A stretch of 64,000 nt of DNA from JAJRZL01 sp964557855 (GCA_964557855.1 CAZLBP010000005.1:81102-145101); one strand, 5' to 3'; positions 1-9,981 are shown, counted from the stretch's first letter. Notes: generated from the letters alone by a model not told the origin. Translations and numbers: made by a program.

Positions 1-2243
1 GGATCCGTTTCCAAAGGAGGTAAATCCGCCGCCGGAGAGCCGAAGTCCATTGCCGTTACCGCCACGTAGTACGGTACCGTCGGCAACAGGTCATCGACCA
101 CCAGCTCGTACTCAAAATACTTTGGCAGCGGTTCGCCGTAATCGTGAACCAGGTCTTCCGGTCGCCATCGAGCGCTGTCAAGTCCCGGATGCGGCGCTTC
201 CGGATATACCTTGTGTATTCCCGAGGCTCGGGTCAGGTCCGAGGCATTGTAATCCTGTGGTTCGAAATAATATGACACACCGCCAAAGACAAGAGGGGAC
301 GACCGGGTATACCGGAGCGGCTGGAAATCCGGATCGTCATACTCCTGCCGCAACGAGTCAATCGTAAACGGAGCCTCCTCCAGCACCCACTGGCCCATCC
401 GCTCTCCGGTTTCCCGGAAGACGTAGCGGTTGTAGTTCTCCCGATCATACGAAGCCAGCAACGAAAAACTCTGAGGTCGGTCGTCTCGGCCGATATACAC
501 CCGGTAACCCTCGAAATCGAGATTACCCAGGAACTGGTCAGGTGTGGACTCACTATAGTAACCGTTCCAACGAACCACGAGCCGGCCATCCGATGGAACC
601 ACTCGCAGTCTGGGCGCCGGCGGCGGACCGGCCCCTTTGAAGTCCGGCACGCCGTCACCCCGATACCAGGTTGTTTCGGCCACCGTATACTCCCACGTCA
701 CGGTAATAGTGGTGTCAGTACCGGATATCAAGGTATCCGCGGTTTCGACTGACGAATCCAATTGACACACCCGGAACTCGCCGGCGTACCCGTCGTCATC
801 CGTATCCACGCCGGGATTGTCGTACACCCACGACGCCCAGCGAGAATTGGCCGCCAGATCGGAGAAATCGAAACTGTTGTAAAACGGAGCGGGCGTTTTC
901 GGCGCGAAGAGCTGTGAGAAATTGTTCGGGTGCGAATGCAGATCGGCTCCCCCCAGCCAGGCGAACGAAATCGGCAAGCGCTGACCGGGGCTGATGTCGA
1001 ACGGCCCGAAAGAAAGCAGGTACCGACAATCGAACCCCCGCGCGTAATCTTCGGCGTTCTCCGGCGGCGCCAGCCAGCCCTGATGCGTCTGATCCACGGC
1101 CGTGAACAGGAGATCGTAGTCGAATTCCTTATGTCGGAGTATGTAGTACTTGTTCTTGTCGCCCTCCGGGGTGCCCAGGCGCGCCCCGAAACTCCGGTAC
1201 GGATCATCCGGGGTACCGGCCCGACGAGGACCGAAATCACGCGCCGCGTTGCCGTAGTTTATGATCCACCAGTTGTAGGAATAGTTCAACTCCTCGGCCG
1301 GCGTACGTACCACCCGTACTCCCACCGCATGCGGCGCCGAGGCCTCGTTCCAGGCGCCGCCCACCGGATCTCCGTCGTTGTCCGCGTGATAGGCCACGTT
1401 GATGGTATCGGTGAATCCGCATCCCTCGGGAGCGGGATGCGTGCGATAGAACCCGACCAGGTCGTCGTTCCACCCATCGGGACCCTGGCGTGTCGTGTGC
1501 CAGACGTCCCCGTCAACATATATACCCATATACACGTTATTGAGCTGCTTCTGACCGATGTTCTCCACCTGGTAATCAAACAGGATGAAATCCTCGGCAT
1601 ACGAAAAACTCCACGCCATGGAACGCTGGTACACTTTGATACCCAGCGGGATATGCGGACGATTGTCCACCGGGTCGGACTGAACGATGGCCGGATTATC
1701 CAGCGTGTCGGTATACTCGCAGATGATATCCTGCTCGGAGAGCGCATCCGAACTGTGAAACCGGCTGTTGATGTCGATGGAACGATAGGTGAATCCCCCC
1801 GGCGGCTTGGCGCCGCCCCGGGAGAAATCGAAGTCCGGCCAGAATTCGGTCGTCCGATACCAGTCTTCATTACCGACCGAGACGAGCGTATCTCGTCCCA
1901 CCACCGCCCCGATCCATATGGCGGCTACCCACAAGTACACAAGATCACTGTTCTTGGGATAGATGCAGGACGGTATCGCTTCCCCGGTAAATGGATCGGC
2001 TATCGAGCTGCCCAGAGTGCCGAAGGTACCGTTGTTGGCGATGGCCAACTGGATATTACCGCGATTGTGAGCCGTGTAATCCACTATCGGGGCCTGGGTT
2101 GACAGGCGAGGCGCCTGCTTGTGCCACAACGCGATCTTAGGATTGTCCTCACGCGCGTGAACCTCTCCGAACCAGCCCATCAGGACCAACGGCAGCATTG
2201 CGATTCGGGAAAGTCGTCGCCGGGAGAAAACGCGCCAGTACAT
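1..2243 (-). CDS. Large secreted multidomain protein, 3' end cut by window edge
   Basis: The frame opens at an ATG at 2243 and stays open to base 1, so the stop and C-terminus lie outside the window. The N-terminus has arginines followed by a hydrophobic stretch (IAMLPLVLMGWFG), consistent with a signal peptide. The sequence tracks the upstream neighbour (2254-4869) throughout: VVGRDTLVS, YMGIYVDGDV, LSFGPFDISPGQ and the calcium-site-like DNPGVDTDDDGYAGEF all have counterparts, so the two are tandem paralogues. Only 10 bases separate them, implying one transcript. By analogy the missing end should carry a FlgD/T9SS-like tail. Probably an exported surface or matrix protein; no enzymatic motif was recognised. 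Confidence 0.85.
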   Translation of the reverse strand, partial: MYWRVFSRRRLSRIAMLPLVLMGWFGEVHAREDNPKIALWHKQAPRLSTQAPIVDYTAHNRGNIQLAIANNGTFGTLGSSIADPFTGEAIPSCIYPKNSDLVYLWVAAIWIGAVVGRDTLVSVGNEDWYRTTEFWPDFDFSRGGAKPPGGFTYRSIDINSRFHSSDALSEQDIICEYTDTLDNPAIVQSDPVDNRPHIPLGIKVYQRSMAWSFSYAEDFILFDYQVENIGQKQLNNVYMGIYVDGDVWHTTRQGPDGWNDDLVGFYRTHPAPEGCGFTDTINVAYHADNDGDPVGGAWNEASAPHAVGVRVVRTPAEELNYSYNWWIINYGNAARDFGPRRAGTPDDPYRSFGARLGTPEGDKNKYYILRHKEFDYDLLFTAVDQTHQGWLAPPENAEDYARGFDCRYLLSFGPFDISPGQRLPISFAWLGGADLHSHPNNFSQLFAPKTPAPFYNSFDFSDLAANSRWASWVYDNPGVDTDDDGYAGEFRVCQLDSSVETADTLISGTDTTITVTWEYTVAETTWYRGDGVPDFKGAGPPPAPRLRVVPSDGRLVVRWNGYYSESTPDQFLGNLDFEGYRVYIGRDDRPQSFSLLASYDRENYNRYVFRETGERMGQWVLEEAPFTIDSLRQEYDDPDFQPLRYTRSSPLVFGGVSYYFEPQDYNASDLTRASGIHKVYPEAPHPGLDSARWRPEDLVHDYGEPLPKYFEYELVVDDLLPTVPYYVAVTAMDFGSPAADLPPLETD

Positions 2244-2253
2244 AGCCGCCCGC

Positions 2254-4869
2254 CTACATGATGATGGCCAGTTTGCCGATTTGAACCTCACCCTGTTCCG
2301 GCTCGACGGACCAGTAGTATAGGCCGGATACGACCATCTGCGTGTTGCGGGTTATCAGATCCCAGCTGTCGTGCGAGGCCCTGGGGTCGGAAGGATCTTT
2401 GTCGTGATAGATCTCCTTGACCAGGTCGCCATCGATACTGTAGATGCGAATCATGCACTTGGCCGGCAGATTGGCAAAGTGAATTTCCCGAACCCTGTTC
2501 TCCGGCCGGTCACGGTCCGCACGGCCTTCGAAACCTAACCCTCTGTAGTCGGCGTCAATGCGATACGGGTTCGGATAAACGTACACCCGGAGATTCTCCC
2601 GAGCCACGTCATCCACCGACGGTTGCGGAAAAGCGCTCTTGGCCCCGACACTGGGTGACGTCTCCAGTGGCGGCAGGCCCGACTCCGGCGATCCGTAATC
2701 AAACGCCGTCACGTTTATCCACCAGTCGACCGTCGATAACAACGGCGGCGTCACGTATTCGTACTCGAAGTATTTGAAATAGCCATCCTCGGTAAGCTCG
2801 CCCGCTCTCGCCGAGTCCGGGATGAGCGTGCCGGGAAAAGGTTGATCCGGATAGATCTTGCGAATTCCGTCCGGTCGATTCAAGTCGGAAACGTTGAAAT
2901 CCTGAGCCTCGAAATAAAATACGGAATCGGGAAACCGAGGATGCGTGAACGGATGCGATTGAGTGTAGTTCAACGGATCGAACGTGGAATCCCCGTACAA
3001 AGTGCGCAACTCGTCAAGCGAGAATGGGTCATCGAGCAATACCCACATCCCCCGCGAAGAATTGAATGTATACTTGTTGTAATCCTCCAGATCGTACGAG
3101 GCCAGCACGCTGAAACTGTTCGGACGTTCATCCCGCGCGATGTAGATCCGGTATCCCTCGAAATCACGCTCTCGAGAGAATATGTCGCGCGTCGTCTCCG
3201 ACAGCATACCGTTGAATCTCACCCGAATCCGCTCATCCTCGGGTGTGAGCCATACGGTCGGCGCCGGGGGGGGAGAAGCTCCCCGAAAATCCGGTATACC
3301 ATCACCGAGATACCACAGCGTATCGGCCGTCAACGCCCGGTAGTCATAAGTCCAGGTAGTCTCCGGCGGCACGACCAGCGAGTCGATCATCATCGTCGAA
3401 TCGAACGGCGTCGAGTCGGTAACGCAAATCCTGAATTCACCGGCGTAACCGTCGTCATCGGTATCCACTCCGGGATTATCGTATATCCATGACGCCCAGC
3501 GCCCGTTCAAGCCGAGATCACTGAAATCCAGGTTGCGGTAAAAGGCATCCGGATCATGGGGTAGATTTTCGAGATTCCCCTGGACCGAGTGCAGATTCTC
3601 ACCCGCCAGATAAGCGAACGAAAGCGGCAGCGTCTGTCCCGGATCAATCGTGAAGGGACCGAAGGACAGCAGGTACCGGGTATCCAGGCCCCTTGCCCAT
3701 GCGTCCACATAATCCTGGGTCGGGTACAACCACAGCGGATCACCCGGTTGGATCGACGCCACTCGGGCCTGATCGTAATCGAATTCACGGTTTCTCATGA
3801 TGTAATACTTGTTGACGTCCCCCTCGGGCGTGCCCAGACCGCCGGTTCGGTAATCACGAAAGTCCTCTTTCCAGCGTCCCACCCCCCCTTTCTCTCTCGG
3901 ACCGAAGTCCAGGTTGGAAGCGCCGCTGCTTATCCACCAGTTATACGAGACATCCAATTCCTGTGCCGGTGTACGGATAATACGCATGGCCGAAACATGC
4001 TCCGCTGGCTTCAGTTCGCCGGTGTTAGCAAGGTCACCTTCATTGTCCGCCAGCCACGCGGTATTGACCGTATCCATAAACGTGCACCCGCGAAATTCCG
4101 TTTCTACTGTCTGCAGGAACCCGGTGATATCATCGCTGTAGCCGCCGCTCCCCTGACAATCGTCACAGACATCACCATCTATGTACAACCCCATATACAC
4201 GTCGTCCAAGCGCGCACTGCCGATATTCCTGATCTTGTAGTCAAACAGAACGAGATCTTCCGCATACGCGTAAGACCACGCATACGAAGCATCGGTCACT
4301 TCGATGAAAAGCGGCCGATGCGGCTGGCCTAAATAATCGGGCTCCACACCTCGGGTAAAAGTGTCGGTATACACCGAGATGTAATCCTCCTCCGAAATAG
4401 CCCCTTCGAATCGGGGGTGTGCCGGGTTTATTATCGACCGATAGACCATGTCGCCGAAAGGAGAAGCATCCGGACGAAACTCCCGGTGAAACGACCAACC
4501 GTCCGCTCCCAGAGATACGAGCGTGTCCCGCCCCACGACGGCGCCGATCCAGAACGCTCCGGCGAACAGGTATTCGACTCGCGACCCTTTCGGATATTCG
4601 CACGATCGGACTTCTCCGCCCGTGAAACAATCGCCTGCTCCGGCTTGTCGGAACCCGGTCCCCAGCGTGCCGTTGTTGTTAACCGCCAAAACGATCTTGC
4701 CGACTCTATGTGACGCAATGCAGTGAGCGTGACCCTGAGCCACCATACCCCCGCGATAATACTTGTCATTGATCTCCGGCAACTCAGCTCGGCCGTCGAC
4801 GATGCCATAACAAAGCAGTGAGCCTGCGATTCCGGCAGTGGCGATCAGCGCATTCGGGATAACTCTCAT
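2254..4869 (-). CDS. Secreted multidomain protein with FlgD/T9SS-like C-terminal tail
   Basis: This 871-residue protein begins with a signal-peptide-like stretch (ALIATAGIAGSLLCYG). A Shine-Dalgarno GAGGAG lies just upstream of the ATG. The middle holds beta-rich stretches and a DNPGVDTDDDGYAGEF segment that looks like a calcium-binding loop. The last 110 residues (VYVYPNPYRID, then FANLPAKCMIRIYSIDGDLV, ending SGLYYWSVE and GKLAIIM) match the general pattern of the FlgD-Ig or type IX secretion C-terminal domain seen in FCB-group exported proteins. It is a tandem paralogue of the downstream partial gene. Role unknown; probably cell-surface or extracellular. Export through a type IX-like route is inference from the tail only. 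Confidence 0.9.
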   Translation of the reverse strand: MRVIPNALIATAGIAGSLLCYGIVDGRAELPEINDKYYRGGMVAQGHAHCIASHRVGKIVLAVNNNGTLGTGFRQAGAGDCFTGGEVRSCEYPKGSRVEYLFAGAFWIGAVVGRDTLVSLGADGWSFHREFRPDASPFGDMVYRSIINPAHPRFEGAISEEDYISVYTDTFTRGVEPDYLGQPHRPLFIEVTDASYAWSYAYAEDLVLFDYKIRNIGSARLDDVYMGLYIDGDVCDDCQGSGGYSDDITGFLQTVETEFRGCTFMDTVNTAWLADNEGDLANTGELKPAEHVSAMRIIRTPAQELDVSYNWWISSGASNLDFGPREKGGVGRWKEDFRDYRTGGLGTPEGDVNKYYIMRNREFDYDQARVASIQPGDPLWLYPTQDYVDAWARGLDTRYLLSFGPFTIDPGQTLPLSFAYLAGENLHSVQGNLENLPHDPDAFYRNLDFSDLGLNGRWASWIYDNPGVDTDDDGYAGEFRICVTDSTPFDSTMMIDSLVVPPETTWTYDYRALTADTLWYLGDGIPDFRGASPPPAPTVWLTPEDERIRVRFNGMLSETTRDIFSRERDFEGYRIYIARDERPNSFSVLASYDLEDYNKYTFNSSRGMWVLLDDPFSLDELRTLYGDSTFDPLNYTQSHPFTHPRFPDSVFYFEAQDFNVSDLNRPDGIRKIYPDQPFPGTLIPDSARAGELTEDGYFKYFEYEYVTPPLLSTVDWWINVTAFDYGSPESGLPPLETSPSVGAKSAFPQPSVDDVARENLRVYVYPNPYRIDADYRGLGFEGRADRDRPENRVREIHFANLPAKCMIRIYSIDGDLVKEIYHDKDPSDPRASHDSWDLITRNTQMVVSGLYYWSVEPEQGEVQIGKLAIIM

Positions 4870-5149
4870 AACTCCTCGAACCTATGTCCAGACGGCACAT
4901 TGACGGTCTGGAAATGAATCCTGTTCAAAAACGTCGTTGACCGCAGAACACATCCTTTCGCAACTACCCAAATTACATGAATGTAGTCCGGTTTGCAAGG
5001 CTTTTCACGCCGGAAGAAACAGTCCGTGTCGGCGCGGGGCAGCGATTAGTCTCGATGAGACAATATCGCCAGGGACTGCTGAAGACTAACCTCAAATGCC
5101 GAAAGCGCTCCCGGTCGGAAGCGCTTCCAAGGTACTGTGAATCATGAGA
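4870..5149. other. Intergenic region with a GC-rich inverted repeat
   Basis: No gene is seen. Around 5101-5129 an inverted repeat (AAGCGCT ... AGCGCTT) lies just past the stop of the S8 peptidase and could end its minus-strand transcript, but the T-tract is weak. The promoter of the 2254-4869 gene should also lie here; no convincing -35/-10 pair was found. Confidence 0.3.
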
Positions 5150-7477
5150 TTAGCAGCCACAGGGCGGTGGTCCAAACCGGAACAGGTAATCGACCAAATG
5201 AGACAAATCTACGACAGTCGTCTCATCATCGCAATTCACATCGGAAGATTCCAGCGGATCGGGCGCCGGACCACCTTTGAACAGATAATCCACCAGGAAA
5301 GTGACATCGCTCACCGTGATACCTTCCTCCCCGTCCATGTTACCCCGATGAGCACAGGCGTATATCGAACCGGACTGGGCCACCGGCTCGTAATTGAGAA
5401 CGGAACCGTTGAATTCCGGGGTGTAGAAGCTATAGCCGTCCAGGCCGATTATTGCCGAATCTCCGGGAGTTGCCCCGGCGGCTAACCGCAGGTATAGCTT
5501 CACGATACACCCTGTGCCCGGACTCAATTCGGGAGCTCCGCCTGAAGCCGACGACTGCAGCTTGATGGTCTTGCGCTTGTTGTTGGCATCGGCGTGAATG
5601 TAGTTCTGAAGCTCGAAATAATCGGTTCGGCATCCGGCGGTAGAAAACGAGTCAAGCGTCAAATTGAGAACACCGGAGTACTCGACCGGAATGATGATTG
5701 ATGTCAACGGCGTTATATTCCGCGCGTAGATCGGCACTTCAATAGTCTCACCGGGCAGAAGACCGGTATCGGGCGCAATCATCGAATCAGCCAGAGCGAC
5801 GATGTAATTATCTTTCTGTGAATAGCGGATGTCACCATCTGCGTCGATCTCGACCGACACGTCGAACATGCCCGGAATCGTGTACGTATGCGATGGGGAC
5901 TGCACGAACGCCGAGTCGCCATCGAAGAAGTCCCATGCCCAGGTGTCAACCTGCAGACCCGACGTAGCCGTGTAATTCACGTCAAAAGGCACCCAGCCGA
6001 TAGTGGTATCCGCAAAGAAAGCCACGCCGACTACTTCATCGATACTTCCCTGAAGATCCGGCAGCGGCCCGATCAGCCACGAGTGCGGAGCCTGGGGCGT
6101 CGAGTAAGCCTGTAGCAAGGTTCGCATTCCGTTGTGATCCAATACCCGTGAGTGTACACTCTTGTGGATTCCCTGCAGAATGGCGCTAGCCCCCACTATG
6201 ATCGGCGAAGCACTGGACGTACCGGAGAAGCTGCTCGTATAGTAGTCGGTCGTATCGGATCCATAAAGACCCCCGTAGCCGAGCGTATATACGTCCCACG
6301 TGCCGAAGGCGTGGACATCCAGACGTTGCCCATGACTCGTGAACGGGGCAGGGACATGATCATTGTACGAAGCCGCTACCATAATAGCTCCGGAAAACCG
6401 ATAATCCGGGTCAAACAGCGAACCGTACCAGAACTCGTCATCCAAATCCTGGGCACCGTTGGCGCCTGCCTCGACTACAATGCGGCCCAGAGCCGAAGCG
6501 GTCAAGATCGCATCGAAACTGTCCTGATAGTACTCCACCGGTACATAGGCTCCACCATTGGGGCCTCCCGTCTGTAATTCAATAAGGATAATGTCACCGG
6601 TGTCGGCATTATTGGACGCCGTGGTAATGGCGTCTGAGGTACTCATCGATCCGATAGAGACGGTGCCCAGATCGACATTGAACGCAATCCCGGTCATTCC
6701 GAACAGATTCGAATCGGCCGCTATCTCACCCAGGACCGCTGTACCGTGGTTGTACCAGGTCGGATCCTGTATCTTGGCGCCGGCGATATGAAAGTGATCG
6801 GTGCCGCCATGTAGGTCTTCATGACTCTCCACCCAGTTGCCCTCGATATCGATCACCTTTACTCCTTCGCCGCGGCCGCCGCTATAGCTCCACGCGTAGT
6901 ACGCGTTAATTCCGGTCGGGGCAGGTTGGAGATAGTACTGACCGAACTCGAATGACGGCGTGAAGACGCGAGGCATGATGGGCAGAACCGGCTTCGGCGC
7001 GAAGTAGGCGATTTCGATTATATCGAGACTGTTGAGCAGGGCTACCCGATCCAGCCTTTCCTGATCCGTTAGAGGGCCATCGAGAATCAACCTGTAATAC
7101 AAAGTCAAATCCGGCAGTTCGATACCGGCCCGCTGCGAACCGATAGCTCGCATCTGTTCCAGGGTCGATTCTTCAACCGTGATGTGTCGCTCCACGGATA
7201 CGGTTTTGTTGGCGGGAGAAATCGCCTCATTGAGCAAGCTCCATTCGGCTCCCGTCCTGACGAAGCTCTCACCATCGAATTCCGGCTGTCCGATGCCTTC
7301 CTTGATCTTGAATATGATCTCGTCAGTCTTCATCCCTTGCGGCAGGGATTTGTAAGACGGCTTTGCAGCTACTTGTCTCTTTAACGGAAAGGCGTTTTCG
7401 GCCGACGATTGAATTCCGGTCAGACTCACCAACAGCAATCCTGCCAACAGCAATACCCCTGGCACGCGATAATTCAT
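5150..7477 (-). CDS. Secreted S8 (subtilisin-like) serine peptidase with PKD, cohesin-like and dockerin modules
   Basis: Signal peptide at about 1-27. A propeptide-like region (50-160) precedes the catalytic domain. The triad is visible: Asp210 in VIDIEG, His244 in NHGTAVLGE and Ser421 in SGTSSASP, with a likely oxyanion Asn340 in EAGANG. A PKD-like domain follows (about 485-560; AWDFFDGDS, then SHTYTIPGMFDVSV), then a cohesin-like beta domain (about 565-705; GETIEVPIYARN). Two dockerin-like calcium repeats end the protein (711-770; VSDVTFLVDYLFKGGP and VVDLSHLVDYLFRFGP). An AGAGGTG ribosome site precedes the ATG. The protein should act outside the cell. A cohesin-like and a dockerin module in one chain could let copies assemble; that is inference. 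Confidence 0.95.
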   Translation of the reverse strand: MNYRVPGVLLLAGLLLVSLTGIQSSAENAFPLKRQVAAKPSYKSLPQGMKTDEIIFKIKEGIGQPEFDGESFVRTGAEWSLLNEAISPANKTVSVERHITVEESTLEQMRAIGSQRAGIELPDLTLYYRLILDGPLTDQERLDRVALLNSLDIIEIAYFAPKPVLPIMPRVFTPSFEFGQYYLQPAPTGINAYYAWSYSGGRGEGVKVIDIEGNWVESHEDLHGGTDHFHIAGAKIQDPTWYNHGTAVLGEIAADSNLFGMTGIAFNVDLGTVSIGSMSTSDAITTASNNADTGDIILIELQTGGPNGGAYVPVEYYQDSFDAILTASALGRIVVEAGANGAQDLDDEFWYGSLFDPDYRFSGAIMVAASYNDHVPAPFTSHGQRLDVHAFGTWDVYTLGYGGLYGSDTTDYYTSSFSGTSSASPIIVGASAILQGIHKSVHSRVLDHNGMRTLLQAYSTPQAPHSWLIGPLPDLQGSIDEVVGVAFFADTTIGWVPFDVNYTATSGLQVDTWAWDFFDGDSAFVQSPSHTYTIPGMFDVSVEIDADGDIRYSQKDNYIVALADSMIAPDTGLLPGETIEVPIYARNITPLTSIIIPVEYSGVLNLTLDSFSTAGCRTDYFELQNYIHADANNKRKTIKLQSSASGGAPELSPGTGCIVKLYLRLAAGATPGDSAIIGLDGYSFYTPEFNGSVLNYEPVAQSGSIYACAHRGNMDGEEGITVSDVTFLVDYLFKGGPAPDPLESSDVNCDDETTVVDLSHLVDYLFRFGPPPCGC

Positions 7478-7587
7478 ACAGACACCTCTGAGATAATTAC
7501 GTTCAACTCCGGTCCATGATTCCGGCGGTTAGACCACTGCCTCAAGATAACCTCTTTTGCTGTTTTGGCAAGACAAAATCAGGAGCA

Positions 7588-8544
7588 TCAAGGGGAAGGA
7601 AGAGGACCGCCCCGAAAGAGAAAGTCGACCAACTCCGTCAGCATGTCGACACCCGGCATGCCCAGCTCCTCCGAACGACAATAAGTGACATACGGACACG
7701 CCTCGGCATCGGGATGCCCGCGAAACAGATAATCCACCAGACAGCTCAAATCGATCACCGTGATTTGACCGTCCCCGTCATTATCACAGAACGTTTGATC
7801 GGGTGCCAGGAGAGTGACCGAGCCGTGATTCGGAACCACAACCGTCGTGTCCAGCCATCCGTAAAGGTAGTCGTATACGTGAACCGAATCATAGTCCGAT
7901 GAATCCGGATTTACCATCTCCCAGGTATGACAGGAATCCTCTTGCCATTCGGTGCAGAGATAGTAGATCGTGTCTGTCAGCGTGTCGGTTACGACACCGA
8001 TCGAGTTTCCCCACGGGTCCGAAAAATCAAACGGTTTGACGATGGTCAGGACGGAAGTCAGACTGCCGCTCGTATCCGGCGTCGCGGTCGTGTTCACCGG
8101 AATCCGTACCGCCGGCCCGCCCTGTTGAGGTATAATCCCATGAGTGATGTTCGTGTCAAACGGAAGATCGGCAATACACCGAAACCAGAGCAACTCTTCC
8201 GTAACCGATGTGTCACGTACTTCCACGTACTCGAATCCGGACACCAGCGTACCACTCGTATCAAAGCCGCCATGCTCGAAATTGAATGTCACCAAATCCG
8301 GCCGCTCCGATCGCAATTGAAACTGGAATCCCGCTATAGTATCAACGAAATTATCAAGGTAGACATTGATACAGGTGCCGTCTTGACCCGGGTACAAGGC
8401 CGTATCAGCCACGGTAAGAATGATCCTGGGTACTTCCGCTCGAGATTGGTCGACAATGATCGAGGTGATCAAACAGATTGTGGCGAATAACACGATAACG
8501 AGTTTATAAGGGCGGGTTTTTCCTCTACGTACAACCAGGTCCAT
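7588..8544 (-). CDS. Secreted cohesin-like protein with C-terminal dockerin repeats
   Basis: I start at the internal ATG at 8544 because it places a good signal peptide (KLVIVLFATICLITSIIVDQ) at the N-terminus and avoids overlap with the DUF5996 gene; an ATG at 8628 is in frame but would overlap that gene by 40 bases. After the signal comes a cohesin-like beta sandwich (YPGQDGTCINVYLDN, then FQFQLRSERPDLVTFNFE), the pattern also seen in the S8 peptidase. The C-terminus has two dockerin-like halves (DNDGDGQITVIDLSCLVDYL and MLTELVDFLFRGG). Same strand as its neighbours. Probably an extracellular scaffold or adhesion component; no catalytic motif is visible. Confidence 0.85.
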   Translation of the reverse strand: MDLVVRRGKTRPYKLVIVLFATICLITSIIVDQSRAEVPRIILTVADTALYPGQDGTCINVYLDNFVDTIAGFQFQLRSERPDLVTFNFEHGGFDTSGTLVSGFEYVEVRDTSVTEELLWFRCIADLPFDTNITHGIIPQQGGPAVRIPVNTTATPDTSGSLTSVLTIVKPFDFSDPWGNSIGVVTDTLTDTIYYLCTEWQEDSCHTWEMVNPDSSDYDSVHVYDYLYGWLDTTVVVPNHGSVTLLAPDQTFCDNDGDGQITVIDLSCLVDYLFRGHPDAEACPYVTYCRSEELGMPGVDMLTELVDFLFRGGPLPSP

Positions 8545-8588
8545 GCCTGTTATACGTACGAGCGGGGGAGACGTACATGTAAAACCAG

Positions 8589-9506
8589 TCAAGACAGCTG
8601 ACTTGTTTCCAAATTCTCCCGCGGCCATTGGGCCAACTTTGCCCCGGCTTCATAGGTGGTCTGGAGAAACTCCAGCAAGTCTGTCTGTGAGTCCGCCGCT
8701 TGCCTGAAATCTTCATAACGATACAGGGCCATATGGCTGGTCCCCATGTTCTGCCACCAGGCTGCTCGCGGTGATATGGCCGCACTGACTAAACCTGCCG
8801 GCTCCGGGTGCACATACGCGTAAAACGCCGGCTCACGAAACGTACCGTCACCGGGCCAAAACCCGGCGCTGATCACCTCGTGCGAATAGGCTTCCCTGGT
8901 TACCGGGTCGGCATCGGCAGCCACCGGCGTCGTTCGTCCGGAAAAGCGACTCAACGCCAGATCGAAACTGTGCCAGAAGAAATGAAGTGGACTGCACTTG
9001 CCCAGGAACCGTCCCCGAAATTCCTTGAAAGCCGGTTCAACTCCGGTGAGTATCCGAAAAAAACGGCCGACGTAGTCACGGTCATACGACGCATGGACAG
9101 TGTCCTCAAGATAAGAAATGTCACTCCCCGTTTTAGCAGGATCAAACGGCGGCAGCGAGATATCCACCGACACACCCTGTGACAGAAGGTTCTCCATGAC
9201 TAGTCTGTAGAAATCCGCCACCGAGCAATTCTCCAGGCCAAACCTGTGCCGGGCGCCGTCGCTGAACCGAATGCTCAAACAATGGTCAACGAAATCGAAT
9301 TCGAAATCCATATTCCCGCTGCCATACGGAATCGTGGAGGTCGTCAAGCCTCTCGCGGAAAGGTAGAAGGGGACGTGCCACCAGTGATTGACTTTGGGAT
9401 TAAGCGCCAGTCTGATCTTGCCTACAATCTGACTGTACAAATGGAGCGTTATCTTACTCTCCTTCCATTGTTCGTACGGAAGCGGGGGAAAGGCTTTGTC
9501 TTTCAT
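8589..9506 (-). CDS. DUF5996 family protein
   Basis: This 305-residue protein has the pattern I associate with DUF5996: LPYEQWKESKITLHLYSQIV near the start, KVNHWWHVPFYLSARGLTTS, and later FRGRFLGKCSPLHFFWHSFD followed by RFSGRTTPV. The many conserved His and Trp residues could suggest a ligand or metal site, but the biochemical function of the family is not known to me. No signal peptide or membrane segment is seen, so it is probably cytoplasmic, unlike its secreted neighbours. A GAGGAC ribosome site precedes the ATG at 9506. The full family length appears to be present. Confidence 0.9.
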   Translation of the reverse strand: MKDKAFPPLPYEQWKESKITLHLYSQIVGKIRLALNPKVNHWWHVPFYLSARGLTTSTIPYGSGNMDFEFDFVDHCLSIRFSDGARHRFGLENCSVADFYRLVMENLLSQGVSVDISLPPFDPAKTGSDISYLEDTVHASYDRDYVGRFFRILTGVEPAFKEFRGRFLGKCSPLHFFWHSFDLALSRFSGRTTPVAADADPVTREAYSHEVISAGFWPGDGTFREPAFYAYVHPEPAGLVSAAISPRAAWWQNMGTSHMALYRYEDFRQAADSQTDLLEFLQTTYEAGAKLAQWPRENLETSQLS

Positions 9507-9703
9507 GTCGTCCTCATACGTTAATCAGGTCTATCAGGTTGTGCCTATTTATAAGCCGCCTGTGGCGAGATTAGTTCCACTGATTCAGAACGGATCCCTT
9601 GTTGATCGCGTCCCTGGCTTTGCAACTTTGGGCACGCGCTGCAGAGGTACCGAATACTAGTGTGCCGCAAACTTGAAAATCTCATTCGAATCGGATATTT
9701 TCA
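9507..9703. other. Intergenic region between divergent transcription units
   Basis: No gene is seen. Together with 9733-9981 this forms a 475-base gap between the minus-strand DUF5996 gene and the plus-strand tandem pair. It should hold the promoter of the DUF5996 gene, which I could not place. The plus-strand promoter is listed separately. Confidence 0.4.
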
Positions 9704-9732
9704 TTGACAACAATGATCGATATTGTTATGAT
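9704..9732 (+). promoter_or_regulatory. Sigma-70-type promoter of the tandem unknown pair
   Basis: TTGACA at 9704-9709, a 17-base spacer, then TATGAT at 9727-9732: a perfect -35 and a five-of-six -10. The predicted start near 9739 leaves a leader of about 240 bases before the first gene, long enough to hold regulatory structure. Confidence 0.75.
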
Positions 9733-9981
9733 TGCTCGCTGGGACAAAGGTAATCCTGCTCTTCCCTTGTCGCATGTGCAGGTCATACAGCCGGCCGATC
9801 GGAAAGTGCAGGTTCCTCACCGCACCGGCATTTTGAGCAAAGTCGAGGATTACAGATGTTAAGCGCTAAGCACCCGGACGCGTGTATGCGGTTCTGGGTC
9901 TTCGCGCGCATTCACGGAGAGAATGATCATAACTAACTTTTTCCCAGGCCAATCCACAACAATTGAGAAAGGATTCCCACC

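Noticed and set aside
930..2102. A 390-codon open frame on the plus strand opposite the partial secreted protein
   Set aside because: It is antisense to a frame with clear paralogy to its neighbour, has no signal, motif or ribosome site, and is a codon-bias shadow.
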